From Gigaspora rosea (taxonomy: Eukaryota > Glomeromycota > Glomeromycetes > Diversisporales > Gigasporaceae), in the NCBI GenBank assembly GCA_003550325.1, contig QKWP01000818.1:102304-166303 (forward strand): a DNA stretch of 64,000 nt, given 5' to 3'. Made by a program: the position numbers and the translations under genes. This document shows positions 55,295 through 64,000 of this stretch, in pieces. Positions within the stretch are counted from its first letter, which is position 1, and each line of letters opens with the position of its first letter. The notes beneath the pieces are model-generated. The model did no database searches. It was not told where the DNA came from and worked only from the letters and a program-made list of their open reading frames with translations.

Positions 55295-56502
55295 TATTAC
55301 ACTAACTCTAACCTTAATCCTAACTATACTATATTTGAGCTTAGTTATGGATCCTGTAACTTATGGTTACAAAACAATTATTTCATTAGGAAATTATTCC
55401 AAATAGTTACACAAGTATCAAAGAAAATCTTTTTATATGTTTTACAATACTTTTTCAGCATGGAGGACATCCGAATCCGATAATTTCCGGGATCGACATT
55501 ACACAAGTATTTATATAGTATAGTATTGTAAAACCAGAATTTTCAGGTCTAAGCAAACTTAAAAAAAAAATTATTGTCAGTGCAAACTTTATTAGTAAAA
55601 TATCTTCGTAGCGAGTAGCTCTTCAAAAAATCTAGTTGCATCATGTTGCATCACGCGAATAAAAGATAGATTTATTAAGAGTTGAAGTACTATCTATCGC
55701 ATAGTAAGAGGTATATTGTACTGCTTAATTTGTGAAGCTTAACGTTATTTTTCATTTTTTTTTATTATGATTATTTAAGTAATCAACTTGTTTATTTTTA
55801 TTTGTAGGTTTTTGCAGACTGTTTTCTAAAGTTGTATATGTTCTTTAGAAGATGTTTGGTTTAATAGAAACCATTTTATATATACGATAATATAGCTGTT
55901 ATTAATTATATGAAATTTTAAAAAAATATTAATAAAGGACGTGTAACTTGTTACCAAAAACCTTTTTAATTAAGTTCTTGCATTTTGTAAGTTGTATTAT
56001 AATTTGGATGAATAATTTTATTCTTTACAATGTGAAATTTTTAACATAATAAAGAAATTGTAATATTTGAATTGTGCCCGTTGATTGGTTGGGTTGTTTA
56101 ACAATTATCTATCTGTTTTTACAAAACGTTATCACGTGGTTATGAAACAGTTTTATGATTGGTCAACTACCTTATGATCAAACCCATGCATTTCCGAAAA
56201 ATGAGAAAGTCCCCCATGCTTACTTTTTCAGAGAGTTAGGGCAACCTAACCCTTCTAAAAAACATAAGCAAGTGCACTAAGCAAACTTAAAGCCTTCATA
56301 ACATACTATAACATTTTTTTTAATCCATTTTAATCCAACAGCTTTCACGTTTAATCCGCCTGACAAAATCATATCTGGAATCAAGAATGTAGACAGTTTG
56401 AATCAAAGAGATTTCGCCTGTTGAAAGACGAAAAATGAAAAGAAACTGAAAGAAATGACTTGATTATGAAACGAGGGTATTATTTTATGTAATCTCTGTT
56501 AT
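55295..56502. other. AT-rich DNA, no gene seen
   Basis: No coding frame. The last 300 bp upstream of the gene at 56503 are less AT-biased and include GAGAGTTAGGGCAACCTAACCC, a small inverted repeat near 56230, which may belong to its promoter region. Confidence 0.45.
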
Positions 56503-58794
56503 ATGAAATTTGTAGAAAATCTGTTGCAACAAATAAAAAAACATACTAAACGAGTAAGAATCACAGTTGAAGAAACAGGGGACAAAGCAGAAGCAAGAAA
56601 AGCAGAAGAAATTCAAGTCAGTAGAACTATATCAGAAGAAGAGGTGGAAGTCATATATGAGAATGAAGAAGATGCTATAATTAGAGAGGAAATTGAAGCT
56701 ATAATTCAGAAAAACGTAATGGACAAAGATTTAGAAAGTACTAATGAAGAGGATGTAGATTTCACTAACGAGGAAGAAGTAGATGCTATTGACGAAGAAG
56801 AAATACGTATGATTAACCTTGTTGAAGTAATAAAGGCGATGGAAAAATCTTTTACCAGAGGGAACATGTGCAAAAAGAAGGACCCATATATTCGTTCGAC
56901 GAAATGCAAGAATTACTTCCACAAATCGACTCAAGTTTAAAGAACTTTTTTAACCAACTTTACTTGTTGCGTATAAAAAAATTAATGGTGTTTTTGTGTT
57001 ATCTTCTTGCGTCATTAAATAATTCAAAAATTAACTCTTTTAAATTTGATTTAGCATACTATTTAGATTCAGTAGGTACAAGTAATGAAGGTCTGAATAC
57101 ATTAGCCAATATTGGAATAACTACAACTGCGAGGGCAGTTAATCTTAAGAAAAGATAGTTTTCAGCAGCACATGAAGAATATGTGGAAAAGGCTCTTGAA
57201 AATCAGTTGGGCTTCTATAGATTTTTTTTTTGTTCTTTATTTATTTTCTCTCTTTTTATATTACTTTTTTATTGTGAAAATGCTCTCATGCTAAACGTTG
57301 ATGATTATTATTACATTCACATTCAACGACAGCCTGATACTACCAGTACATCTTGGGCAGCACATATGGCGACAATTATTGCAAATCCGTGCCCCATATC
57401 GGCGATACCACATAACGGGGCGCTCAACACAAAGGTCATCGATAAACTAATTTTGAAGCATCTTGACGAACGATTTATTAAGAATCTTGGAGTTTCTTGT
57501 CATGACCGTAAACAAAATTATATAGGTATGTGTTCTGATGATAAGCTTATGGAAAGACAAACTTTGCACAGTTATGACGATAGGTTGGCAGAAAAAAAGA
57601 GCGACAGACATATACAGAATATCATTCTTTCGACTTTGTTGAAAGTAACTTGAAGAGTGTTGAAAATTATACAAAAGCTCTTCAAATTGTATATAATCAA
57701 AGGCCGATGCAAGAGTATCTTTTCAATAATGCAATTCCAATGGTTGCAGACTGGCCTGGGCAGTTTTTTATTCGCAAAGCTATTGCACATTGACTTCTTC
57801 TCAACAGCGAAGTAATTACTCCATTTGTTATAGCATTCGTGCCCATGATGGGACCTCTTCATGTTTCTTTAAACAGTTGTGAGCTTGTTTTTAGAAAGAA
57901 TTGGTTTTTATTTAATGATGTCTATAAGAGTATTTTCGGGCAAAAAAAGGAACTTGGTAAGAAGCTACAGCTATGGCGAATTGATCTAATGCTTTACGTT
58001 ATGCACATGGCGTGGCTTGATATATCTGATCTTGTTTTTTCTAAGTTTAATCGTACTTGTAAAAATCTTGAGTTTTTATATTTAACCGATCTTTTGAGTA
58101 ATTTAATCCCCTTAGTCTTTGATGTTTATGCAGTACATCACAGAAAAGGTAACTGGCCGGCTTACGAAGAAGCTTGTATGCGCTATTGGTGTGATCTTTT
58201 CTTTAGATTTGATCAAAAAAATTATAAGCGCGCGCCTTTAATTTTTTTCTGATATTTTTATTGGATGGAAATTAATTATCCAATGATCAATATAATTACT
58301 AATCACCTTGCTACTTTGAGCGATTGTCCTGTAGAACTTGTTCACAGTATAATTCGACAGCGGACAAATAAGTTTTCCGAAGCAGATCAATTGCAAAAGG
58401 CGGCACATTTTATCTTTTAACACCGGGGAGACAATACATTTTGGCAATATTTTGTGAATTCAATTAAATATCCATATACTCCCAAGCAATTGCACATGCT
58501 CTACAGAAAGTGTGCTATAGTGCTCTTGGACATGTTTAAAAAGATATATCGTGCATGCTATTTTTACTCTTCAATCATTAATTCTTCTGATGGTGTTAAC
58601 ACGTATAAGCTGTCTTCTTTAGGCTATGAAATAACGGATCGGCACCTTCCACATGGTTTTGTTACCTCAAGAAAACCTTTTACAACTGTCTTGTGCGATT
58701 ACTTGCATTGCGACCATACTGATTAAACAGGACCCCGAACAATCTATATGAGGTCATAGTTGAAAAATAGCTAATGGAGGGCCGTTTTTTAAAA

Positions 58795-58930
58795 AAGATT
58801 ATATTTGAAAAGTAGGTATTGGATAAAAAGGTTATATTTGAAAATGGGTAATGGGTAAAATGAGTATATTTGAAAGAATAGTAATGGGGTAATTTTTATA
58901 AATGTTATATTTGAAATGTGCTAATAAAAA
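58795..58930. repeat. Tandem repeat, about 33-bp unit (TTATATTTGAAA...GGGTAATGGG)
   Basis: Four diverged units inside the left end of the TIR element; the right TIR also contains ATATTTGA-type words. Confidence 0.7.
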
Positions 58931-58959
58931 ATTGGGCTATAATAATAACCCAGCAGGTA

Positions 58960-59320
58960 AAAAGGAGAAAGGGGTAAAAGGAAGAGAGGGGTAAAAGAGA
59001 GAGAGGGGTAAAAGGGAGAGAGGGGTAAAAGGGAAAGAGGGGTAAAAAGAAGAGAGGGGTAAAAGGGAGAGAGGGGTAAAAGGGAGAAAGGAGTAAAAGA
59101 GAGAGAGGGGTAAAAGGGAGAGAGGGGTAAAAAAGAGAGAGAGGTAAAAGGGAGAAAGGGATAAAAGGAAGAGAGGGTAAAAGGAAGAGAGGAGTAAAAG
59201 AGAGAGAGGGGTAAAAGGGGGAGAGAGGTAAAAGGGAGAGAGGGGTAAAAGGGAGAGAGAGGTAAAAGGAAGAGAGGGTAAAAGGGAGAGAAGGGTAAAA
59301 GGGAAGGGGGATAAAGATTT
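58960..59320. repeat. Minisatellite, unit GAGAGAGGGGTAAAAGG
   Basis: About twenty units of 16-17 bp (gggtaaaagggagaga), almost free of C, running directly into the assembly gap, so its true length is unknown. Confidence 0.93.
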
Positions 59321-59325
59321 TAAAA

Positions 59326-59567
59326 NNNNNNNNNNNNNNNNNNNNNNNNNNNNNNNNNNNNNNNNNNNNNNNNNNNNNNNNNNNNNNNNNNNNNNNNNNN
59401 NNNNNNNNNNNNNNNNNNNNNNNNNNNNNNNNNNNNNNNNNNNNNNNNNNNNNNNNNNNNNNNNNNNNNNNNNNNNNNNNNNNNNNNNNNNNNNNNNNNN
59501 NNNNNNNNNNNNNNNNNNNNNNNNNNNNNNNNNNNNNNNNNNNNNNNNNNNNNNNNNNNNNNNNNNN
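59326..59567. other. Assembly gap (242 N)
   Basis: Unresolved bases between the minisatellite and a poly-T stretch; the repeat probably continues across it. Confidence 0.99.
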
Positions 59568-60019
59568 CAGTTTTTTTTTTAGAGAACATTTAGTTTTTTT
59601 TTTTTTTTTTTAAAGAACATTGTATTTCAAAAAAAGGTAAAATTGAGTAAAAGTTTTATCTAATGTTTGAAATATAGCTTATATTACCAAAACAAAACTG
59701 CTAACCAAAAAAATGTTTACTATGATGCTCAAATATAACCTCACATAGATTGTTCGGGTCCTAATTATACCAACTTTTTGGATGAAGGCAAAGTTCTTTC
59801 GTGTGGGCATGGTTTCCATAACCAATATTAGAAAAATGGCAATTTAAATGCATGATTTGTTTCGATTATCTTTGGAACGAAATTGCAAAAAATATTAATT
59901 CACTAAAAGTAAGTATAAAGAAAAAGTTGGGAAAAAATGAGTTATCGAAGAGGATAATGAAAATACAATCGATGATGATTCAGGTGATTCTGAAACAGTA
60001 ATTGACAATGTTTATTAGA

Positions 60020-61933
60020 AAACGCAAAAAAATTATTCCTGAATTGTAAAATTTTTTTTAATTTAAATATAAATTGTAAATTTTTTTTTATTTAATTTAA
60101 TATAAAAAATTGTCGCGACATTATTATTTTAATTATTACGGCATAAAATTTTTAAATTACATTTATTATATTTTGTTTGGTCTTTTTTCCCAATCAGGAA
60201 TGCTCTGGGTATGTAAAGCAGTAATACAAATAGTAGAAAATGGTAAGAATATAGTAATCTTCATGAAGGTTCTGGTTCGAAGATTAACCTTTTTTATTGG
60301 ATTTTTTTAAACAAATTAGGAAAAAAATTCTTTCTGTTTTTATAATACTCTATTTCTAAATAGATTTCTAAATAGATTTCTAAATAGATTTAGATTTAGA
60401 TTTAGATTTAAAATTTAATATAGATTTAGATTGGATACAGAATATCTTCCCACCCGCCCTCCATGCAAACTCATGTTATTTAAATATTAAAAAAAAATAC
60501 CGTACTAAAAAATTGAGTACTAAAAAAATACCAAAATCAGATACTAAAAAAGGCAGATATTACAAAATTCGAAATGGGCTAAAAATTTCCAATACTAATC
60601 TGACTAGATGATTTCATGAGAATGTCAATATTCATGAAAAAAGGTAATTATAAATCATCAAAATTCAGATTAGCGATTTATATAAATATATTAAAAATTT
60701 ACCCGTTATATAATACTATCCACTTGAACTTATATTCTTATAATTTATAATTAAATTTAATTAATAATATACTATTCTAAAAAAATCAAGTACTAAAAAT
60801 ACCAAAACCAGATACTAAAAAGGCAAATATTACAAAATTTAAAACGCTCTAAAAAATTCTGATAATATAATTAGCCTGATTTGATGATTTTATAAAAATA
60901 TCAAAAATAATATTTAACCAAAATAGTTTTTGCACAAGAATTTTTTTTAAAATACTCTACTGGAAATTAAAGCATTACGGTAAAGGTAAAATTTTTTAAT
61001 TAATTTAATTAAAATTAAAAAAAAAAGAAAATTGAAACTCATATTAGTAATAATTACATCAGAATTTTTTAATTATTATGAATTTTGTAAAGTTTTGTTT
61101 TTTTTTTAACATTCAATTTAAAATTTTTTAATATTAGTACATGATTTTTTAGCAATTGAATGAATGTAAATATTTATAAATATTACAAATTCGCTATGGA
61201 CTAAAAAAATTTATGATGCAATTTTTATTAAATTAAATTATAATAATTTTTCTCTTTTATAAATCATAGAAAAAAAAAAACTGATCATAATAATTTGTTT
61301 ATATTTAGAGGCTTTCATAAATAACTAAAGGATTATTATTTCAAATTTATTAAAAAATGAAATAAAGTTAATGCAAAACTCATTTGAAAATAATACATCA
61401 TTTATTTCTGTTGAAATTATAAATTAAATAATTGAAATTAAAACCAAAGAATCTCATTTATTTTTTTGATTTATAATTAACATAGTAAAATGCTATTTAT
61501 TTTCAAAATATGCACTTATAAAAAAAATCAACTTTTATTCATTATGTGTATTTTGTATCTTTAATTTTAAATTAACTAAAAATATATGTTCAAAATAGTA
61601 AAGTTTCTACTAGTAGCTCATGATAATAATAATTTCAACACAAACTAACTTATCCTAACTAATTATTAGAATAGCAAACAAGTTTGGTATAAAAATTTTA
61701 CAGTAATTCATAGAAACAATAATAATTTTAATACAAACTTAAAACATATGATCTGTTGGGTAGGTTTGTAACCAAATTTTTTAAATTATTACCAAGTTTT
61801 ACATTAATTTTTTATATAAATCACAATAGCTAATTCAGTTTTGTAGTAAATTTTTTATAGTAAAACTATATAAACCACAATAGCTAATTTATAATAATAA
61901 GTAAGTTTGTAATAAAATTTTTTATAATAAATA
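60020..61933. other. AT-rich DNA, no gene seen; diverged repeats
   Basis: Contains a TAAATAGATTTC tandem (60353-60415) and two copies of a segment with GTACTAAAAA..ACCAAAA-CAGATACTAAAAA..GGCA-ATATTACAAAATT (60503-60640 and 60779-60915). From 61600 on, the phrases AAGTTTGTAAYAAAAT and ATCACAATAGCTAATT repeat loosely and resume after the hairpin cluster (to about 62540). Confidence 0.55.
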
Positions 61934-62246
61934 GTTATTGGATGTGTAGCATCCAATAACAGTTTTATTTGGCAGGAGAAATGAGAATACCGTGATCCGA
62001 AGGATCAAGGAATGATCATTTTGGATGACAAATAAAAGAAGTATCTGGCTTTGAATTTAATGTGCTAACCTGGGCCCCGAAGGGGCTCAGGTTGTCAAGC
62101 ACATTAAATTCAAAGCCAGATACGCTGTTATTGGATGCGGAACATTCAATAACGGATTTATTTTTCTTTTTCTGTTATACTGTGAGTTTGTGTGAGTCTA
62201 TTTGGCGTATAACAACTGTTATACGACCTATGAAAAAGAAAAATAA
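61934..62246. repeat. Cluster of strong hairpins
   Basis: Hairpin 1, 61934-61960: GTTATTGGATG-tgtag-CATCCAATAAC. Hairpin 2, 62041-62123: a perfect 26-bp stem (GTATCTGGCTTTGAATTTAA, then TGTGCT) enclosing a 12-bp inner stem AACCTGGGCCCC-gaa-GGGGCTCAGGTT. Hairpin 3, 62127-62153: GTTATTGGATG..CATTCAATAAC, a near copy of hairpin 1, each followed by R-G-W-TTTATTT. Hairpin 4, 62206-62225: CGTATAAC-aact-GTTATACG, inside the inverted pair TTATTTTTCTTTTTC (62158-62172) and GAAAAAGAAAAATAA (62232-62246). No coding frame. Confidence 0.9.
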
Positions 62247-62630
62247 TAACTAATAATATTCTTGATTTACATCCTGCAGTTACTAAATAATAAGAGGTTT
62301 TTAAAACAAGGTTTTTTTAGTAATTCATAATAGAAATCACAATTTCAATTTAAATTAACAACCTTAACTATGTATTATATACAAGTAAGTTTGTAACAAA
62401 ATCTTTTATAGTAATAAATTATATTTCCAATACATCTAACTCACCTTTTATTGTTACTAAAATAACATACAAATTTTTTAACTAAATTTTTACAATACCC
62501 ATAATAGATATCACACCATTTTATCACAATACAAACCATCTTCACCTTATTTGCTTTATATCATATTAGAATATTAAATATAATTTGTAAAAAAATTTTT
62601 TTAAAAATATTTTTTAGCACTTTTGGCTTA

Positions 62631-63029
62631 CTACAGTGCATGATATCTAAAGACTAAAATAATTTTAAAAATTAATAGCTCTTAATATATAAAAGATATA
62701 AAAAAAAAAAAGCTGCTAAATTGTAGCCAAGTTAATTTGCTACAACTTAGCAGCTTTATTTTCAAAATAATTATTATATTTTGATTTATATCACTTTAAA
62801 AATGCTTAATTTTTATATGTTGCATCAAAAAATTAATGAAAATGGAACAAGTCACATAGTTTGGCCTTTTGCTATTGGCTAATTTGTTATTTTAATTAAA
62901 AAAATTTTTTGAATAAAATATTTTGACCAATCAAAATACAAAAAATCAAAAAAATAATAAATTTCAATATAAAATTTTTTAAAATGGGACAAGTCACATG
63001 TTTTAGTCTTTAGATGTCATGAACTATAG
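62631..63029. mobile_element. MITE with CTAYAG...AAAGACTAAAA ends
   Basis: CTACAGTGCATGATATCTAA (62631-), then AGACTAAAA, is inverted as TTTTAGTCTTTAGATGTCAT..GAACTATAG (-63029), about 29 bp with three mismatches. It contains a hairpin at 62708-62758 (AAAGCTGCTAAATTGTAGC / GCTACAACTTAGCAGCTTT). 399 bp, non-coding; TA at the borders fits a Tc1/mariner-type duplication. Confidence 0.78.
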
Positions 63030-63589
63030 CATTCTTTTACCACATAATAGGTCATATCTATTCTTTTTTTTTAATTGAAGTATCTAAAATAATTTATTTA
63101 TCTCTTTTTATCTTTTTATTTGTGCTAATCTAACTCTTGCCAATATATTTAATTCAATAAATTAAAGTTATTTGAATTGATATAATAAATACTGAATTTG
63201 AACAAAAATTCAAATAACACTCTTAAACTTTATTTAGTAGTATAAGTGTTAGCTTTTGAAAAATTATTTCAAAATATAGATTTTAAATTTTGGTCTTTAC
63301 CAAGAATACCAATAGCATTTTATTTATATTTGTAGTAAATAAAATTATTTATAATGCAATTTAAATCTTTTTAAATCTGAAATTATTTTATTTAATTAGC
63401 TATTACTTCATACTTTCTATACTTTCTATAATATAAAGTATAAAAGTTTTTAAATACAAATTACTATATATTAGAAAACCTATGTCAATAAAGAACTCCA
63501 AACCTTAGATCAAATTATGAGCAATTACCTCAAGTAATCTATTATACCAGATTCAACTACTAATACTAGTAACCACATACTAGGGGTCT
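63030..63589. other. AT-rich DNA, no gene seen
   Basis: No frame, inverted repeat or tandem repeat of note apart from ACTTTCTATA (two copies near 63413). Confidence 0.45.
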
Positions 63590-63802
63590 TAATGGGTTGG
63601 GTTGGATTGGGTTTGGGCCTGACCCGGGTCAGACCCACTTGGGTCAAAACCCGATCCGGGTCTAACCCGCCTCATGTCAAACCCGACCCGGGTCTGACCC
63701 GCCTCATGCCAAACCTGACCCGGGTCTGACCCGCCTCATGTCAAACCCGACCCGGGTCTGACCCAACCCAACCCAACCCGGGTTGAACCCGGGTCAACGG
63801 GT
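63590..63802. repeat. GC-rich tandem repeat with GACCCGGGTC palindromes
   Basis: Three 32-bp units (CCTCATGYCAAACCYGACCC + GGGTCTGACCCG) lie between GGGTTGGGTTGGATTGGG on the left and CCCAACCCAACCCAACCC on the right, so the block can fold as a whole. GACCCGGGTC and related palindromes occur about six times. It is the most GC-rich part of the window. No gene is implied. Confidence 0.88.
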
Positions 63803-64000
63803 CATATAGAGAGGCTTACAAATTTTATTGAGGCTATGCATTTAAATAAGCCATTCGAGTTATGAATAATTTTGTATATTTTACAACACTTAGTAAATAT
63901 AAAAACATTGTATAATCTCGGTCTGAAATAAGTTATTCGAGTTATGATATTTACTATTTAATTTCACTTATAGAACTAAGTGGTATAAAAAACATTTATT
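63803..64000. other. AT-rich end of window
   Basis: Two diverged copies of ATAAG-YATTCGAGTTATGA (63846, 63930). No gene. Confidence 0.5.

Larger units (their letters stand above)
58726..59764. mobile_element. 1-kb TIR element inside the gene, TTA duplication
   Basis: Ends AGGACCCCGAACAATCTATA (58729-) and TATAACCTCACATAGATTGT..CGGGTCCT (-59762) are inverted over about 35 bp. TTA (or ATTA) stands on both sides (58723-58725, 59765-59767). Removing the element and one copy rejoins the host codons as HTD-YTNFLDEGK. The interior is a purine-rich minisatellite plus an assembly gap; no ORF. PIF/Harbinger-like by duplication, not proven. Confidence 0.88.
56503..60019 (+). pseudogene. Repetitive Glomeromycotina gene (transposon-derived type), broken and split by a TIR element
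   Basis: Frames run MKFVENLLQQIKKHTKR, a Glu-rich stretch (56600-56810), LLASLNNSKINSFKFDLAYY, EEYVEKALENQ, VDDYYYIHIQRQPDTTSTSW, IPMVADWPGQFFIRKAIAH (57736-57790), GPLHVSLN, FLYLTDLLSNLIPL, EITDRHLPHGFVTSRKP and a C-terminal Cys/His part CDYLHCDHTD (58700). After the inserted element, YTNFLDEGKVLSCGHGFHNQ (59766 on) and an acidic tail end at TAG 60019. The ADWPG/PLHVSLN layout recalls DUF6589-like, transposon-derived fungal proteins; this is tentative. Breaks: frameshifts near 56860, 57640 and 58250, stops at 57157, 57791 (TGA) and 58419 (TAA). A pyrimidine-rich insert (57215-57275) gives an odd hydrophobic run. Confidence 0.75.

Noticed and set aside
56706-56934. Minus-strand ORFs opposite the Glu-rich segment
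   Set aside because: Shadows of the GAA/GAG codons of the + strand gene.
59320-59589. ORF across the assembly gap
   Set aside because: Consists of N; no information.

Overview
The window looks like nuclear DNA of an arbuscular mycorrhizal fungus (Glomeromycotina, Rhizophagus/Gigaspora type). It is very AT-rich, poor in genes and crowded with transposable elements. The few host-type genes carry short GT..AG introns and resemble families expanded in these fungi: a SAM methyltransferase, a Ser/Thr-Tyr kinase with the conserved region before the kinase domain, and a repetitive C-terminal Cys/His protein. This assignment is inference from family resemblance; no search was run.

Layout. 1-1250: AT-rich, no gene. 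1258-5230: a 5'-truncated, decayed LINE (RT, RNase H, Zn-binding tail) interrupted by a 282-bp hAT-like MITE. 5240-7440: degenerate coding-like DNA around a 531-bp palindrome. 7440-9730: A-rich tracts and small inverted-repeat elements, two with telomere-like tracts. 9735-14236: a Mutator-like (MULE) element with a broken FAR1-type transposase and two nested MITEs. 14790-16591: remnant of a family-B DNA polymerase gene of Polinton-like type. 17361-18873: three MITEs. 18880-23100: AT-rich DNA with minisatellites. 23104-24238: an intact three-exon methyltransferase gene, the only clearly intact ordinary gene here. 24240-33900: mostly AT-rich, with MITEs and gene fragments. 33909-45251: an 11.3-kb Gypsy LTR retrotransposon with two extra ORFs, holding a 1.37-kb DNA transposon (which itself holds a tRNA-derived SINE) and a 340-bp MITE in its RT. 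45715-46570: a kinase pseudogene. 46818-47476: a possible solo LTR. 49047-54127: a tandem array of about 1.08-kb units, each carrying the 5' end of an ELP3 (Elongator subunit 3) gene. 54142-55294: a foldback element, telomere-like repeats and a TTAA-flanked MITE. 56503-60019: a decayed repetitive-family gene split by a 1-kb TIR element that contains an assembly gap. 61934-62246: a cluster of strong hairpins. 62631-63029: a MITE. 63590-63800: a GC-rich tandem repeat.

How the parts relate. Most of the window is a record of nested insertion. In four cases (LINE RT, Gypsy gag-pol, Gypsy RT, gene at 58.7 kb) removing the element with one copy of its target duplication restores the reading frame, and in the ELP3 array the sister units provide empty sites. 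This fixes element borders, target-site lengths and order of events without outside data. Many inactivating changes look like C-to-T or G-to-A transitions (inferred CGA to TGA, CAA to TAA, TGG to TGA/TAG, Asp to Asn), which suggests methylation-linked decay.
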